In this document: positions 57,448 through 64,000 of the stretch, piece by piece | How positions within the stretch are numbered: the first letter of the stretch is position 1 | Layout: every line of letters begins with the position of its first letter | NCBI GenBank assembly: GCA_964559835.1 | Contig: CAZLJE010000021.1 | Coordinates: 30,512-94,511, forward strand | Direction: 5' to 3' | Length of the DNA: 64,000 nucleotides | From: DAISJI01 sp964559835 | GTDB lineage: Bacteria > Acidobacteriota > Terriglobia > Terriglobales > Acidobacteriaceae | The notes under the pieces: model-generated | What the model saw: only the letters and a program-made list of their open reading frames with translations | Database searches by the model: none | Told to the model about the DNA's origin: nothing | Made by a program: the position numbers and the translations under genes

Positions 57448-58377
57448 ATGGACTGGCGACAACTTTGGGAGATCGCATCGGCGCCCGACAACGTGCCTAT
57501 CGTGGCGCTGATACCGCTTCTCGCGTTCTATATCTATCTCGCGTGGAAGCAGGCCAAGGCCAACGACGATTTGGTCGAGCAACTAGAGAAGGATCCGGCG
57601 CTGGCTAAGACGCACCATCGCAAGACCTGGCCGTGGCAGCCCGGATGGGCGAAGGAAGTCCACGTCTGGCCGTTCCTGCTGCGCATCGAGTTCCTGGCCG
57701 CCATCATCGTCACCATCGTGCTGATGGTCTGGTCGATCACGCTGAGCGCGCCGCTGGAAGAGCCCTCGAATCCGAACCTGACCATGAATCCCGCGAAGGC
57801 GCCGTGGTACTTCCTCGGCCTGCAGGAGATGCTGGTCTATTTCGATCCGTGGATCGCCGGCGTGGTCATGCCGACGCTCATCATCATCGGGCTGATGGTG
57901 ATCCCGTACATCGACACCAACCCGATGGGCAGCGGGTATTACACCTGGAAGCAGCGCCGGTTCGCGATCTCCACGTTCTTCTTCGGCTTCATCGTTCTCT
58001 GGATCGCGATGATCATTATCGGCACGTTCATCCGCGGTCCGGGTTGGCAGTGGTTCTGGCCGGGACAGACGTGGGACCACAACCGGCTGGTATACGAGGT
58101 GAACCGCGATCTGCCGGACATCTTCGGCATCGGTTCGAACCTCGGCAAGATCATTTTTGGCGCCATTGTTGTAGGCGGATATTTCATCGTCGGCGGCGGA
58201 GCCCTGCATTCGCTGTTCCGCCGTTACATGAAAAAGGACTACCAGCGCATGAGCCTGCTGCAGTACTCGATCGTGCAGTTCTTCATGCTGACCATGGTCG
58301 CCCTGCCGATCAAGATGCTTTTCCGCCTGCTCTGGCACATCAAGTATGTGTGGGTAACACCGTGGTTCAACGTTTGA
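57448..58377 (+). CDS. Cytochrome b C-terminal subunit (subunit IV-like)
   Basis: This 309-residue protein has an extra N-terminal helix (VPIVALIPLLAFYIYLAWKQA) before the subunit IV core: LSAPLEEPSNPNLTMNPAKAPWYFLGLQEMLVYFDPWIAGVVMPTLIIIGLMVIPYID, which includes the PEWYFL-like quinol-oxidation motif (APWYFLGLQEML). A long C-terminal part adds three to four helices (FAISTFFFGFIVLWIAMIII, IIFGAIVVGGYFIVGGGAL, FFMLTMVALPIKMLF). The plan is that of a split cytochrome b with an extended second part. GAGGAGCG precedes its ATG, nine bases after the first subunit. Confidence 0.92.
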   Translation: MDWRQLWEIASAPDNVPIVALIPLLAFYIYLAWKQAKANDDLVEQLEKDPALAKTHHRKTWPWQPGWAKEVHVWPFLLRIEFLAAIIVTIVLMVWSITLSAPLEEPSNPNLTMNPAKAPWYFLGLQEMLVYFDPWIAGVVMPTLIIIGLMVIPYIDTNPMGSGYYTWKQRRFAISTFFFGFIVLWIAMIIIGTFIRGPGWQWFWPGQTWDHNRLVYEVNRDLPDIFGIGSNLGKIIFGAIVVGGYFIVGGGALHSLFRRYMKKDYQRMSLLQYSIVQFFMLTMVALPIKMLFRLLWHIKYVWVTPWFNV

Positions 58378-58412
58378 ACCCGTGGGCTAGTCGTTAGGCC
58401 AATGAATGCGGA

Positions 58413-58496
58413 GGTCGTTAGTCGTAGGTCGTAGGTCGCCGGTGAGCTTGGTTCAGTTGTTGTTGCCGACCTTCCGCCTACGACCTACCACCTACG
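58413..58496. repeat. GTAGGTCG word-repeat with inverted copy
   Basis: Words GTCGTTAGTCGTAGGTCGTAGG (58413-58440) face the complement at 58468-58496. This element lies in the 143-bp space between the cytochrome b C-terminal gene and the octaheme gene, inside the operon. Its word family also occurs at 31985-32067 and 49804-49865. Confidence 0.75.
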
Positions 58497-58520
58497 TTCT
58501 TCGCGGCGGAGGGAAATACG

Positions 58521-61500
58521 GTGGCCGAACAGATCCCCCAGGACGATCCGGTAGTCAACAAATCGTACGCGGTGCACTATGCCGTCTGCATGCTCCTGCT
58601 CACGGCCACCTTGCTGTGGGCGCTGTGGGACGAAGCCTACGGCCAGCGCCCGTGGAAGAGCTACCAGCGCGAGTGGACGAAGCGCTACAGCGCCTTCCTC
58701 AACACCGCGAAATCCAACTCCGCGAGCGCGCAGAAGGCCGTCGAGAGCGACCCCGAATACCAGCGCCTCCAGCAGCAGTATCAAGCCGCCTACGATGCGG
58801 TGAAGCCCAAGCGCGACGAGATCCAGAAAAAGCTCGCCGACGTCAACGCCAACCTGCTCGCGGTGCAGAGCGTCTTCACCGACCGTCGCGCCTACGTCAA
58901 CGCCCTCACCTATGAGATCGAGACCGAGACCAGCGCGTCCGCCAAGAAGAGCAGACAGGACGACGTCGACAAGTACAAAGCAAAGAAAGCGACAGTTGAA
59001 TTTCCCGACGGACACAAAGAGCAGTACGACTTCAACCAGCTGGAGGAGAAGTACAACTCGATCCGCGACGAACGCACAGCACTGGGCGCGCAACTCGGCG
59101 AGATCATCAAGCCCGTCACGGAGGCCAGCAACGCGGTGGGAGAGTACGTCTCCAACCACATGGTCGATCTCACGCCCGAGCAGATCGACGGCTTGCGGAA
59201 AAAGACCAACGAGTGGGACCCGCGCATCCAGCAGATCAATGTCGCCGAGGCGAACATCGTCGACCGCTGCGAGTCCTGCCACATGGGTATTCGAGAGCCG
59301 GTGAAACTTACGGCCGCCGCGCTTACGCCCAAGGGCCAGAAGCGGCCCGACGAATACGCGCAGGCATTCGTGAGCCATCCCGAGCCGGAGTTGCTGAAGA
59401 TCCACGACCCCGAGAAGTTCGGCTGCTCGCCGTGCCACCAGGGAAACGGCCGTGCCACCACCAGCGTCGAGAAGGCGCACGGCAATTACGAGCATTGGTT
59501 GTGGCCGTTGTTCAAGAAAGCGAACATCGAAGCCGGGTGCCAGACCTGCCACGCGGCCGATCGCGTGCTCGTCACCGGCGACGTCGGCTGGACCATCACC
59601 GAAGGCAAGGACCTGTTCCGCCAGCGCGGCTGTAACGGATGCCACCGCTACGAGGGCTACGACCGCGAACCGGAAGAGCTCGCCTCCGTCAGCCAGCGCA
59701 TCAAGCAGTTCGACCAGCAGAAAGTCGACAACCTCAAGCAGGCTGCTTACCTGATGAAGCAGGCCGACGCCGCCGCGTCGAACGACGAAGCCAACCGGCT
59801 CAACGACAAAGCCGTCGGACTGAAGGTCGAGAACAGCAAGATCGATGGCCGCATCCAGCAGTTGGACTTTGAGTCCCACAGCCTGATGCAGGACATGAAG
59901 AAGCTCGGCCCGAACCTCAAAGACGCGCGCGTGAAGCTCAACCGCAACTGGATCCCGGTCTGGCTGAAGAAGCCGACCGACTTCCGTCCGACCACCAAGA
60001 TGCCGAACTTCCGCCTGAATGACCAACAGATCCGCGCGATCTCGGCGTTCATCTGGCAGAGCGGCCTCATCGACCAGGTGCCGAAGCAGAAGCCGGGCAA
60101 CGCCGACCGCGGCAAAACCTTGTTCGAGTCGCGCGGCTGCCTTGCCTGCCATTCCATCGGCGAAGGCGATCAGATGCAGGGTGGAACCTTTGCGGCGAAC
60201 CTGACGCGCGTCGGCGAGAAAGCGAATTACGATTACCTCGTACGCTGGGTCCATAACCCCCGCGAGCGCACGCGCCCGTACTGTCCGGAGGAGAAGAAGG
60301 ACATCGGTCCCGAGGATTACGCCAAGAAGGGACTTCCCTACCAGTTCGACCTCGACCACAGCACCTGCCCGAACGACGGCCACGAGCTGCAGGTGCAGAA
60401 CATGACGGTCATGCCGAACCTGCGCCTCAGCGTCGAAGACGCGCAGGACATCGCGACGTACCTCATGTCGCAGAAGAAGCAGGACCCGTCTTCTTATCCC
60501 GATGCTTCCTACATGGACGACCCGAAGCTGAAGGAAGAGGGCAAGAAGTGGGTGCGTCATTTCGGCTGCGCCGGATGCCATGAGATCTCGGGCTTCGAGG
60601 ACGAAGGCCGCATCGGCACCGAGTTGACCGCCGAAGGCAGCAAGCCGATCGAACGCCTCGACTTCGCGCTCTCCACCGAGCCCTCGCAGCGCGGCGGACA
60701 CGAGCCCATTAAGGACCAGGAAGACCTGGCGCGTCTACCCGAAGGTCCGGCGAAGGATCCCTGGTACAACCACAAGGGCTTCTTCGAGCACAAGCTCGCC
60801 GAGCCGAACGTCTGGGACCAGGGCATGATCAAGGGCGATACCGAAAAGCTGCGCATGCCCAATCCGCACCTGACCAAGGACCAGATCCTGGCGCTCACGA
60901 CCTTCCTGCTCGGCAGTCAGGACACTTCGCTCCCGCAGCAGTACCAGTACAAACCGGGCGACTCACGCAAGGACATCCAGGAAGGCTGGTGGGTGGTCAA
61001 GAAGTACAACTGCATGGGCTGCCACCAGTTCATTCCCGGGCAGAAGACGGTCCTGATGGGCCTGAAGCAGTACCAGGACACGCCCGAGGCGCTGCCGCCG
61101 AAGCTGCTGACGGAAGGCGCGCGCGTCGATCCCGAATGGCTGCGCCGCTTCCTGTCGAATCCCGCGCTCAATACCACCGACACGAATCGCAATGGTGTGC
61201 GCCCGTACTTGCAGGTGCGCATGCCTACGTTCTCGTTCTCGGACCACGAACTGCGCGTGCTCGTGCGCTTCTTCCAGGCGCTGTCGCAGCAGCCCATGCC
61301 ATACGTCCCCGAGCAGGTCCCGGTGCTCACCGCGAAGGAGAACGACATGGCGCGCTCGCTGTTCTCGAGCAAAGCCGCGCCCTGCCTGAAGTGCCACGCG
61401 ACCGGCGATCCCGCTCACGACAAGACCGCCACCGCGCCCAACTTCCTGCTGGCGAAGGAACGTCTGAAACCCGACTGGGTCCAGCGCTGGGTCCTCGACC

Positions 61501-61799
61501 CGCAGGCTATCAGTCCGGGCACGTCAATGCCCTCGGGCCTCTTTAAGAAGGACGACAAGAACCACTGGGTCTTCGCCGGGCCGGTGCCGGATTCATTCAA
61601 CGGCTACGACAAGGACCACAACAAGCTCCTGACGAACTACATCTTCCAGCTCACGCCGGAAGAACAGCGCCGCGTGGCCAGTTCCATGGGACGCGCGACA
61701 TCTTCGATCACCACTCCGGGCAAGAGCAACGCCGGTTCGGCCAAAGTTGGCGCAAGCCCTGCGGCTCGCCAATCCGGTGCGTCCGCCGGCTCGCGCTAG
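58521..61799 (+). CDS. Large eight-heme c-type cytochrome of the bc-type complex
   Basis: This 1092-residue protein has one N-terminal membrane helix (about 20-38, AVCMLLLTATLLWALW). A coiled-coil-rich stretch (about 60-240) follows, then eight CxxCH heme motifs at about residues 250, 302, 340, 371, 540, 683, 831 and 955 (CESCH, CSPCH, CQTCH, CNGCH, CLACH, CAGCH, CMGCH, CLKCH). It ends in a Ser/Ala-rich tail. GGAGGG lies seven bases before its GTG start. It is likely the periplasmic electron acceptor of the bc complex, bound to the membrane by its N-terminal helix. Four of the motifs cluster between 250 and 371. No soluble cytochrome c1 was seen, so it may replace it. Confidence 0.93.
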   Translation: MAEQIPQDDPVVNKSYAVHYAVCMLLLTATLLWALWDEAYGQRPWKSYQREWTKRYSAFLNTAKSNSASAQKAVESDPEYQRLQQQYQAAYDAVKPKRDEIQKKLADVNANLLAVQSVFTDRRAYVNALTYEIETETSASAKKSRQDDVDKYKAKKATVEFPDGHKEQYDFNQLEEKYNSIRDERTALGAQLGEIIKPVTEASNAVGEYVSNHMVDLTPEQIDGLRKKTNEWDPRIQQINVAEANIVDRCESCHMGIREPVKLTAAALTPKGQKRPDEYAQAFVSHPEPELLKIHDPEKFGCSPCHQGNGRATTSVEKAHGNYEHWLWPLFKKANIEAGCQTCHAADRVLVTGDVGWTITEGKDLFRQRGCNGCHRYEGYDREPEELASVSQRIKQFDQQKVDNLKQAAYLMKQADAAASNDEANRLNDKAVGLKVENSKIDGRIQQLDFESHSLMQDMKKLGPNLKDARVKLNRNWIPVWLKKPTDFRPTTKMPNFRLNDQQIRAISAFIWQSGLIDQVPKQKPGNADRGKTLFESRGCLACHSIGEGDQMQGGTFAANLTRVGEKANYDYLVRWVHNPRERTRPYCPEEKKDIGPEDYAKKGLPYQFDLDHSTCPNDGHELQVQNMTVMPNLRLSVEDAQDIATYLMSQKKQDPSSYPDASYMDDPKLKEEGKKWVRHFGCAGCHEISGFEDEGRIGTELTAEGSKPIERLDFALSTEPSQRGGHEPIKDQEDLARLPEGPAKDPWYNHKGFFEHKLAEPNVWDQGMIKGDTEKLRMPNPHLTKDQILALTTFLLGSQDTSLPQQYQYKPGDSRKDIQEGWWVVKKYNCMGCHQFIPGQKTVLMGLKQYQDTPEALPPKLLTEGARVDPEWLRRFLSNPALNTTDTNRNGVRPYLQVRMPTFSFSDHELRVLVRFFQALSQQPMPYVPEQVPVLTAKENDMARSLFSSKAAPCLKCHATGDPAHDKTATAPNFLLAKERLKPDWVQRWVLDPQAISPGTSMPSGLFKKDDKNHWVFAGPVPDSFNGYDKDHNKLLTNYIFQLTPEEQRRVASSMGRATSSITTPGKSNAGSAKVGASPAARQSGASAGSR

Positions 61800-61851
61800 A
61801 ATGCGTGGTCAGTGAACAGCTTTACGACTTTGAGCGAGGTGCTATTTCCTT

Positions 61852-62625
61852 ATGAACCGCAAGTCATGGCTAGCGATGCTCAGCCTCGTGCTGCTCGGCC
61901 TCATGTTGTTGGCCGGTTGCAGTAAGAAAGAAGAACAATCCACCTCTCCTTCGGCCGAAGCGCCGAAGACCGAAGCGCCCGCCGCGGCTGCGGTCGATCC
62001 CGCGACGGCCGCGACCGTCAGCGGCACCGTGAAGTTCGATGGCACGGCGCCGAAGCCGCAGAAGATCGACATGAGCCAGGACCCAGCCTGCAAGGGCACC
62101 AACACATCGGAGACCATCGTTACTGAGGGCGGCAAACTGGCGAACGTCTTCGTGTATGTCAAGGACGGCCTCAAGGGCAGCTATCCGCCGCCGGCGGAAA
62201 AAGCCACCATCCATCAGCAGGACTGCCGCTATCACCCGCACGTCCTCGGCGCGATGGTCGGCCAGACCGTCGAAGTCGTGAACGACGACCCGACCACTCA
62301 CAACATCCACCCGACGCCCAAGGACAACCGCGAGTGGAACGAATCGCAAGCGCCCAAGGCGCCGCCGATCGACAAGAGCTTCGCGCGGGAAGAGATCCTT
62401 CTGCCCGTGAAGTGCAACCAGCACCCGTGGATGAAGATGTTCGTCAACGTCACCAAGAGCCCGTATTTCGCCGTTACCGACAAGGACGGCAAGTACGAGA
62501 TCAAGAACCTGCCTCCGGGGGACTACACCATCGCTTTCGTCCACGAGAAACTGGGCGAGCAGGACCAGAAGGTCACCGTCGCCGCCAAGGACAACAAGAC
62601 GGTGGATGCGTCGTTCAAACAGTAG
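61852..62625 (+). CDS. Lipoprotein with cupredoxin-like His/Cys/His/Met site
   Basis: The 257-residue protein has a lipobox LLAGC with C23 as the lipid-attachment site. Residues about 55-200 form a beta-rich domain with H150-N-I-H153 (THNIHP) and the close cluster C188-N-Q-H191-P-W-M194-K-M196. Such ligands (His, Cys, His, Met) are those of type-1 copper or related metal sites, though C-x-x-H-x-x-M spacing is shorter than in plastocyanin. The C-terminal segment (SPYFAVTDKDGKYEIKNLPPGDYTIAF) is a carboxypeptidase-regulatory-like module. The position after the multiheme cytochrome suggests a role in electron transfer or copper handling. The metal is inferred. Confidence 0.75.
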   Translation: MNRKSWLAMLSLVLLGLMLLAGCSKKEEQSTSPSAEAPKTEAPAAAAVDPATAATVSGTVKFDGTAPKPQKIDMSQDPACKGTNTSETIVTEGGKLANVFVYVKDGLKGSYPPPAEKATIHQQDCRYHPHVLGAMVGQTVEVVNDDPTTHNIHPTPKDNREWNESQAPKAPPIDKSFAREEILLPVKCNQHPWMKMFVNVTKSPYFAVTDKDGKYEIKNLPPGDYTIAFVHEKLGEQDQKVTVAAKDNKTVDASFKQ

Positions 62626-62632
62626 TTCTGAC

Positions 62633-62698
62633 TTCATAGTTCCGAGTTCCGGGTTTAAGCCCTGGGACTCGGGACTATGAACTAGGAACTCGGAACTT
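62633..62698. repeat. Inverted word-repeat hairpin after the lipoprotein gene
   Basis: The words TTCCGAGTTCC (62640-62650) and GGAACTCGGAA (62685-62695) are perfect complements, with ATAGTTC/GAACTAT-like words extending the stem. It lies 8 bp after the lipoprotein stop codon. Confidence 0.75.
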
Positions 62699-62702
62699 CC
62701 TC

Positions 62703-62972
62703 ATGATGCTGATTCTTTCATTGGTGCTCGCGCTCATCCCGCTGTTAGGGATCGCTTACACGGCCGTGTACGGCGGGGGATTGACGGTCGATAACCTCTT
62801 CCTCGTCCTTATTCTGCTCACTATGTCCGGCGTCTTCGCACTCAGCGCCTTCCTCGAAGCCCGCGCGCGCGGTTTCCTGAAGAAGAAGCAAGAGGCCAAG
62901 CCCGCCGCAAAGACAGCGCCTGCCGAAAAACCGGCAACGCAAGCTGTACAGAAGACCACGGGAACCACATAG
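62703..62972 (+). CDS. Small two-helix membrane protein
   Basis: This 89-residue protein begins MMLILSLVLALIPLLGIAYT and has a second helix (NLFLVLILLTMSGVFALSAFL), then a basic, Ala/Lys/Pro-rich C-terminal tail (KKKQEAKPAAKTAPAEKPAT). No ribosome site is visible and ATG 62706 is an alternative. It follows a bc-type operon and could be an accessory subunit. No family was recognised. Confidence 0.55.
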   Translation: MMLILSLVLALIPLLGIAYTAVYGGGLTVDNLFLVLILLTMSGVFALSAFLEARARGFLKKKQEAKPAAKTAPAEKPATQAVQKTTGTT

Positions 62973-63042
62973 TGCGCGCACAAGCGAAGCAGCCCCGGAG
63001 CGACCACAGTTCATAGCGGACCGCAGGCGCGCAAGTTCATAG

Positions 63043-63063
63043 CCCGGGACGTAAAGTCCCGGG
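63043..63063. repeat. 8-bp palindrome in the 63 kb spacer
   Basis: CCCGGGAC (63043-63050) and GTCCCGGG (63056-63063) pair around a 5-nt loop. A related word CCGAGTCCCGTAGGGAC follows at 63084-63100, making a second imperfect hairpin. It is a short dispersed element of unknown origin. Confidence 0.6.
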
Positions 63064-63115
63064 TCGGGTCCGAACGAGTTCTCCCGAGTCCCGTAGGGAC
63101 GGCACACTTCTCACA

Positions 63116-63415
63116 ATGTCCATCGTCCGCCTCAAGATCGACGTCTCCGGCACCCACGGCGATGAAGCCTTCCGTAACCTCAAGCAGTTCGACCAGATCG
63201 AAAGCGCCAGCTTCGGCCCGCAATTCGGTTATGGCCGCGCGCCAAAGTCCATTTCGCCGAGCGGCGGCACGTGCGACCATCCGGCAACCGGTCCGCATCC
63301 ACCGGGCGAGTGGATCGGCGCCGAAATCAGGCTCCAGACGCCACTCCTGGCGCAGTATGCTGTGGCACACTATCTCGAGCAGGACAGAGTGCTTGATGCC
63401 GACGTCGTGGACTGA
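63116..63415 (+). CDS. Hypothetical 99-residue protein
   Basis: The frame starts at ATG 63116 (MSIVRLKIDVSGTHGDEAFRNLKQFDQIESASFGPQ) and has high third-position GC, which fits a coding frame here. No Shine-Dalgarno sequence is visible and no domain was recognised. A comparable minus-strand ORF covers the same region (63011-63463), so the gene assignment is uncertain. It lies between a hairpin and a word-repeat tract. Confidence 0.4.
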   Translation: MSIVRLKIDVSGTHGDEAFRNLKQFDQIESASFGPQFGYGRAPKSISPSGGTCDHPATGPHPPGEWIGAEIRLQTPLLAQYAVAHYLEQDRVLDADVVD

Positions 63416-63482
63416 TTTGTGATTTAGCGATTCGCGATTTGTGATTTTCAAATCACCAATCACAAATCACTCAATCACAAAT
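63413..63482. repeat. GTGATTG word-repeat with inverted copy
   Basis: Words GATTTGTGATTTAGCGATTCGC (63413-63435) face AAATCACCAATCACAAATCAC (63450-63470). It is the third copy of this word family in the window and lies just before the start of the last gene. Confidence 0.75.
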
Positions 63483-64000
63483 GGAGCGAATGGAAACCAC
63501 CACCAAACCTCGTCGCAAGATGTCCACGCGCAACCGCGTGCTGTTCTTCGTCACCGCGTGGCTCATCCTCCTGATGCCGGTCCTGTTCTGGTGGAACACC
63601 TGGTTCGGTCGCCCGCTCACCGACAAGCAGATGACCGAATACCTCAACGACGACCTTCATCCGCGCCACATCCAGCACGCGCTGGTGCAGGTTGGAGACC
63701 GCATGGGCCGCAACGACCCGAAGGTCCGGCAGTGGTATCCGCGCATCGTGCAACTGGCGTCGTACAAGGTCGACGAGGTCCGCAACACCGACGCGTGGGT
63801 CATGGGCCAGACGAACACCGAGCCTTCGTTCCATCAGGCGCTGCTCGGCATGTTGAACGACCCGTCGGTCATGGTCCGCGGCAACGCGGCGTTGTCGCTG
63901 GTGCGTTTCGGCGATGCGACTGGACGCCCGCAAATCGTGGCGCTGCTGCAGCCTGCGGTTGTGACGGCGCCGAAGTCCGGCAAAGTGGTTGACGCTGCGG
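63481..64000 (+). CDS. Membrane-anchored protein with possible HEAT-like repeats (cut by window end)
   Basis: This frame has no stop before the window end. It starts at ATG 63481 or 63490 (GGAG is 3 bases before the latter). The visible 173 residues begin MERMETTTKPRRKMSTRNR, then one membrane helix (about 20-40, VLFFVTAWLILLMPVLFWW). A helical region follows with LTDKQMTEYLNDDLHPRHIQHALVQVGDRM and LLGMLNDPSVMVRGNAALSLVRFGD, which look like HEAT-type repeat helices. The N-terminal helix suggests anchoring on one side of the membrane. It probably belongs to the preceding respiratory operon, but no specific role is clear. Confidence 0.65.
   Translation, partial: MERMETTTKPRRKMSTRNRVLFFVTAWLILLMPVLFWWNTWFGRPLTDKQMTEYLNDDLHPRHIQHALVQVGDRMGRNDPKVRQWYPRIVQLASYKVDEVRNTDAWVMGQTNTEPSFHQALLGMLNDPSVMVRGNAALSLVRFGDATGRPQIVALLQPAVVTAPKSGKVVDAA

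Noticed and set aside
55636..57582. 648-codon open frame on the minus strand
   Set aside because: It is antisense to Rieske and cytochrome b genes with clear motifs; the product is Arg/Val/Asp-rich without recognisable features.
58485..60701. 738-codon open frame on the minus strand
   Set aside because: It mirrors the octaheme cytochrome gene, which has eight CxxCH motifs. The product shows the Val/Leu/Arg/Gly-rich pattern of an antisense frame and no domain.
63011..63463. 150-codon open frame on the minus strand at the 63 kb spacer
   Set aside because: It spans a hairpin and a word-repeat tract, and its start lies inside a repeat. The plus-strand frame at 63116 is slightly better, though also weak.

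Overview
This 64 kb window looks like part of a draft genome scaffold from an Acidobacteriota bacterium, probably Terriglobia (Koribacter/Terriglobus relatives). The main evidence is an ADOP-type ABC permease (9730-12153), a permease family typical of acidobacteria. Supporting signs are high GC, carboxypeptidase-regulatory modules on secreted proteins, a DUF6496 protein, and intergenic hairpins built from short repeated words. A run of 100 N at 6190-6289 marks a scaffold gap inside one of these repeats. No taxonomic marker was searched, so the placement is inferred.

Layout. 1-2155 (minus): the conserved DUF177-rpmF-plsX-fabD cluster, with fabD cut by the window start. 2340-4586 (minus): a type IV pilin-like protein, a YtxH protein with a clear intrinsic terminator, and D-Ala-D-Ala ligase. 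4891-19212: accessory and housekeeping genes, including two MacB-type permeases around the gap, a four-helix-bundle protein, inorganic pyrophosphatase, a receiver domain lacking its phospho-acceptor Asp, the ADOP permease, a serine hydrolase, a double-GNAT protein, an amidohydrolase and an MFS transporter. tRNA-Ser(UGA) lies at 19220-19309. 19670-25723: a secreted phosphoesterase with three two-module repeats, an Xre regulator, polyphosphate kinase and two tiny basic proteins.

25724-53500 is a nearly complete type VI secretion system. tssM-tssL run left. A proline-rich membrane-anchored protein with repeated GAFTAMF motifs stands alone on the plus strand. Two tandem tssK paralogues run left. 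Then tssB-tssC-hcp-tagJ-tssA-tssE-tssF-tssG-clpV run right, followed by an unknown protein, vgrG, PAAR, a DUF4123 adaptor, a cargo protein with a RelA/SpoT-like C-terminal domain, a small probable immunity protein and a second DUF4123 protein. No TssJ, Fha or PpkA is present. The cargo/immunity pair and the motif-repeat protein are the most novel items.

53497-54472: a CBS-pair protein and a small Cys-containing protein (minus). 54769-64000: ferrochelatase, then a cytochrome bc-type respiratory module of Rieske protein, split cytochrome b and an eight-heme cytochrome c. These are followed by a lipoprotein with a copper-like His/Cys/His/Met cluster, a small membrane protein, a weak hypothetical and a membrane-anchored protein cut by the window end. 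Heme synthesis and a heme-rich complex are thus adjacent.

At least a dozen intergenic spaces hold tandem 7-14 bp words, usually with an inverted copy able to fold into a hairpin. A separate set of palindromes recurs within the T6SS operon, in a divergent promoter region, and once inside the tagJ coding sequence.
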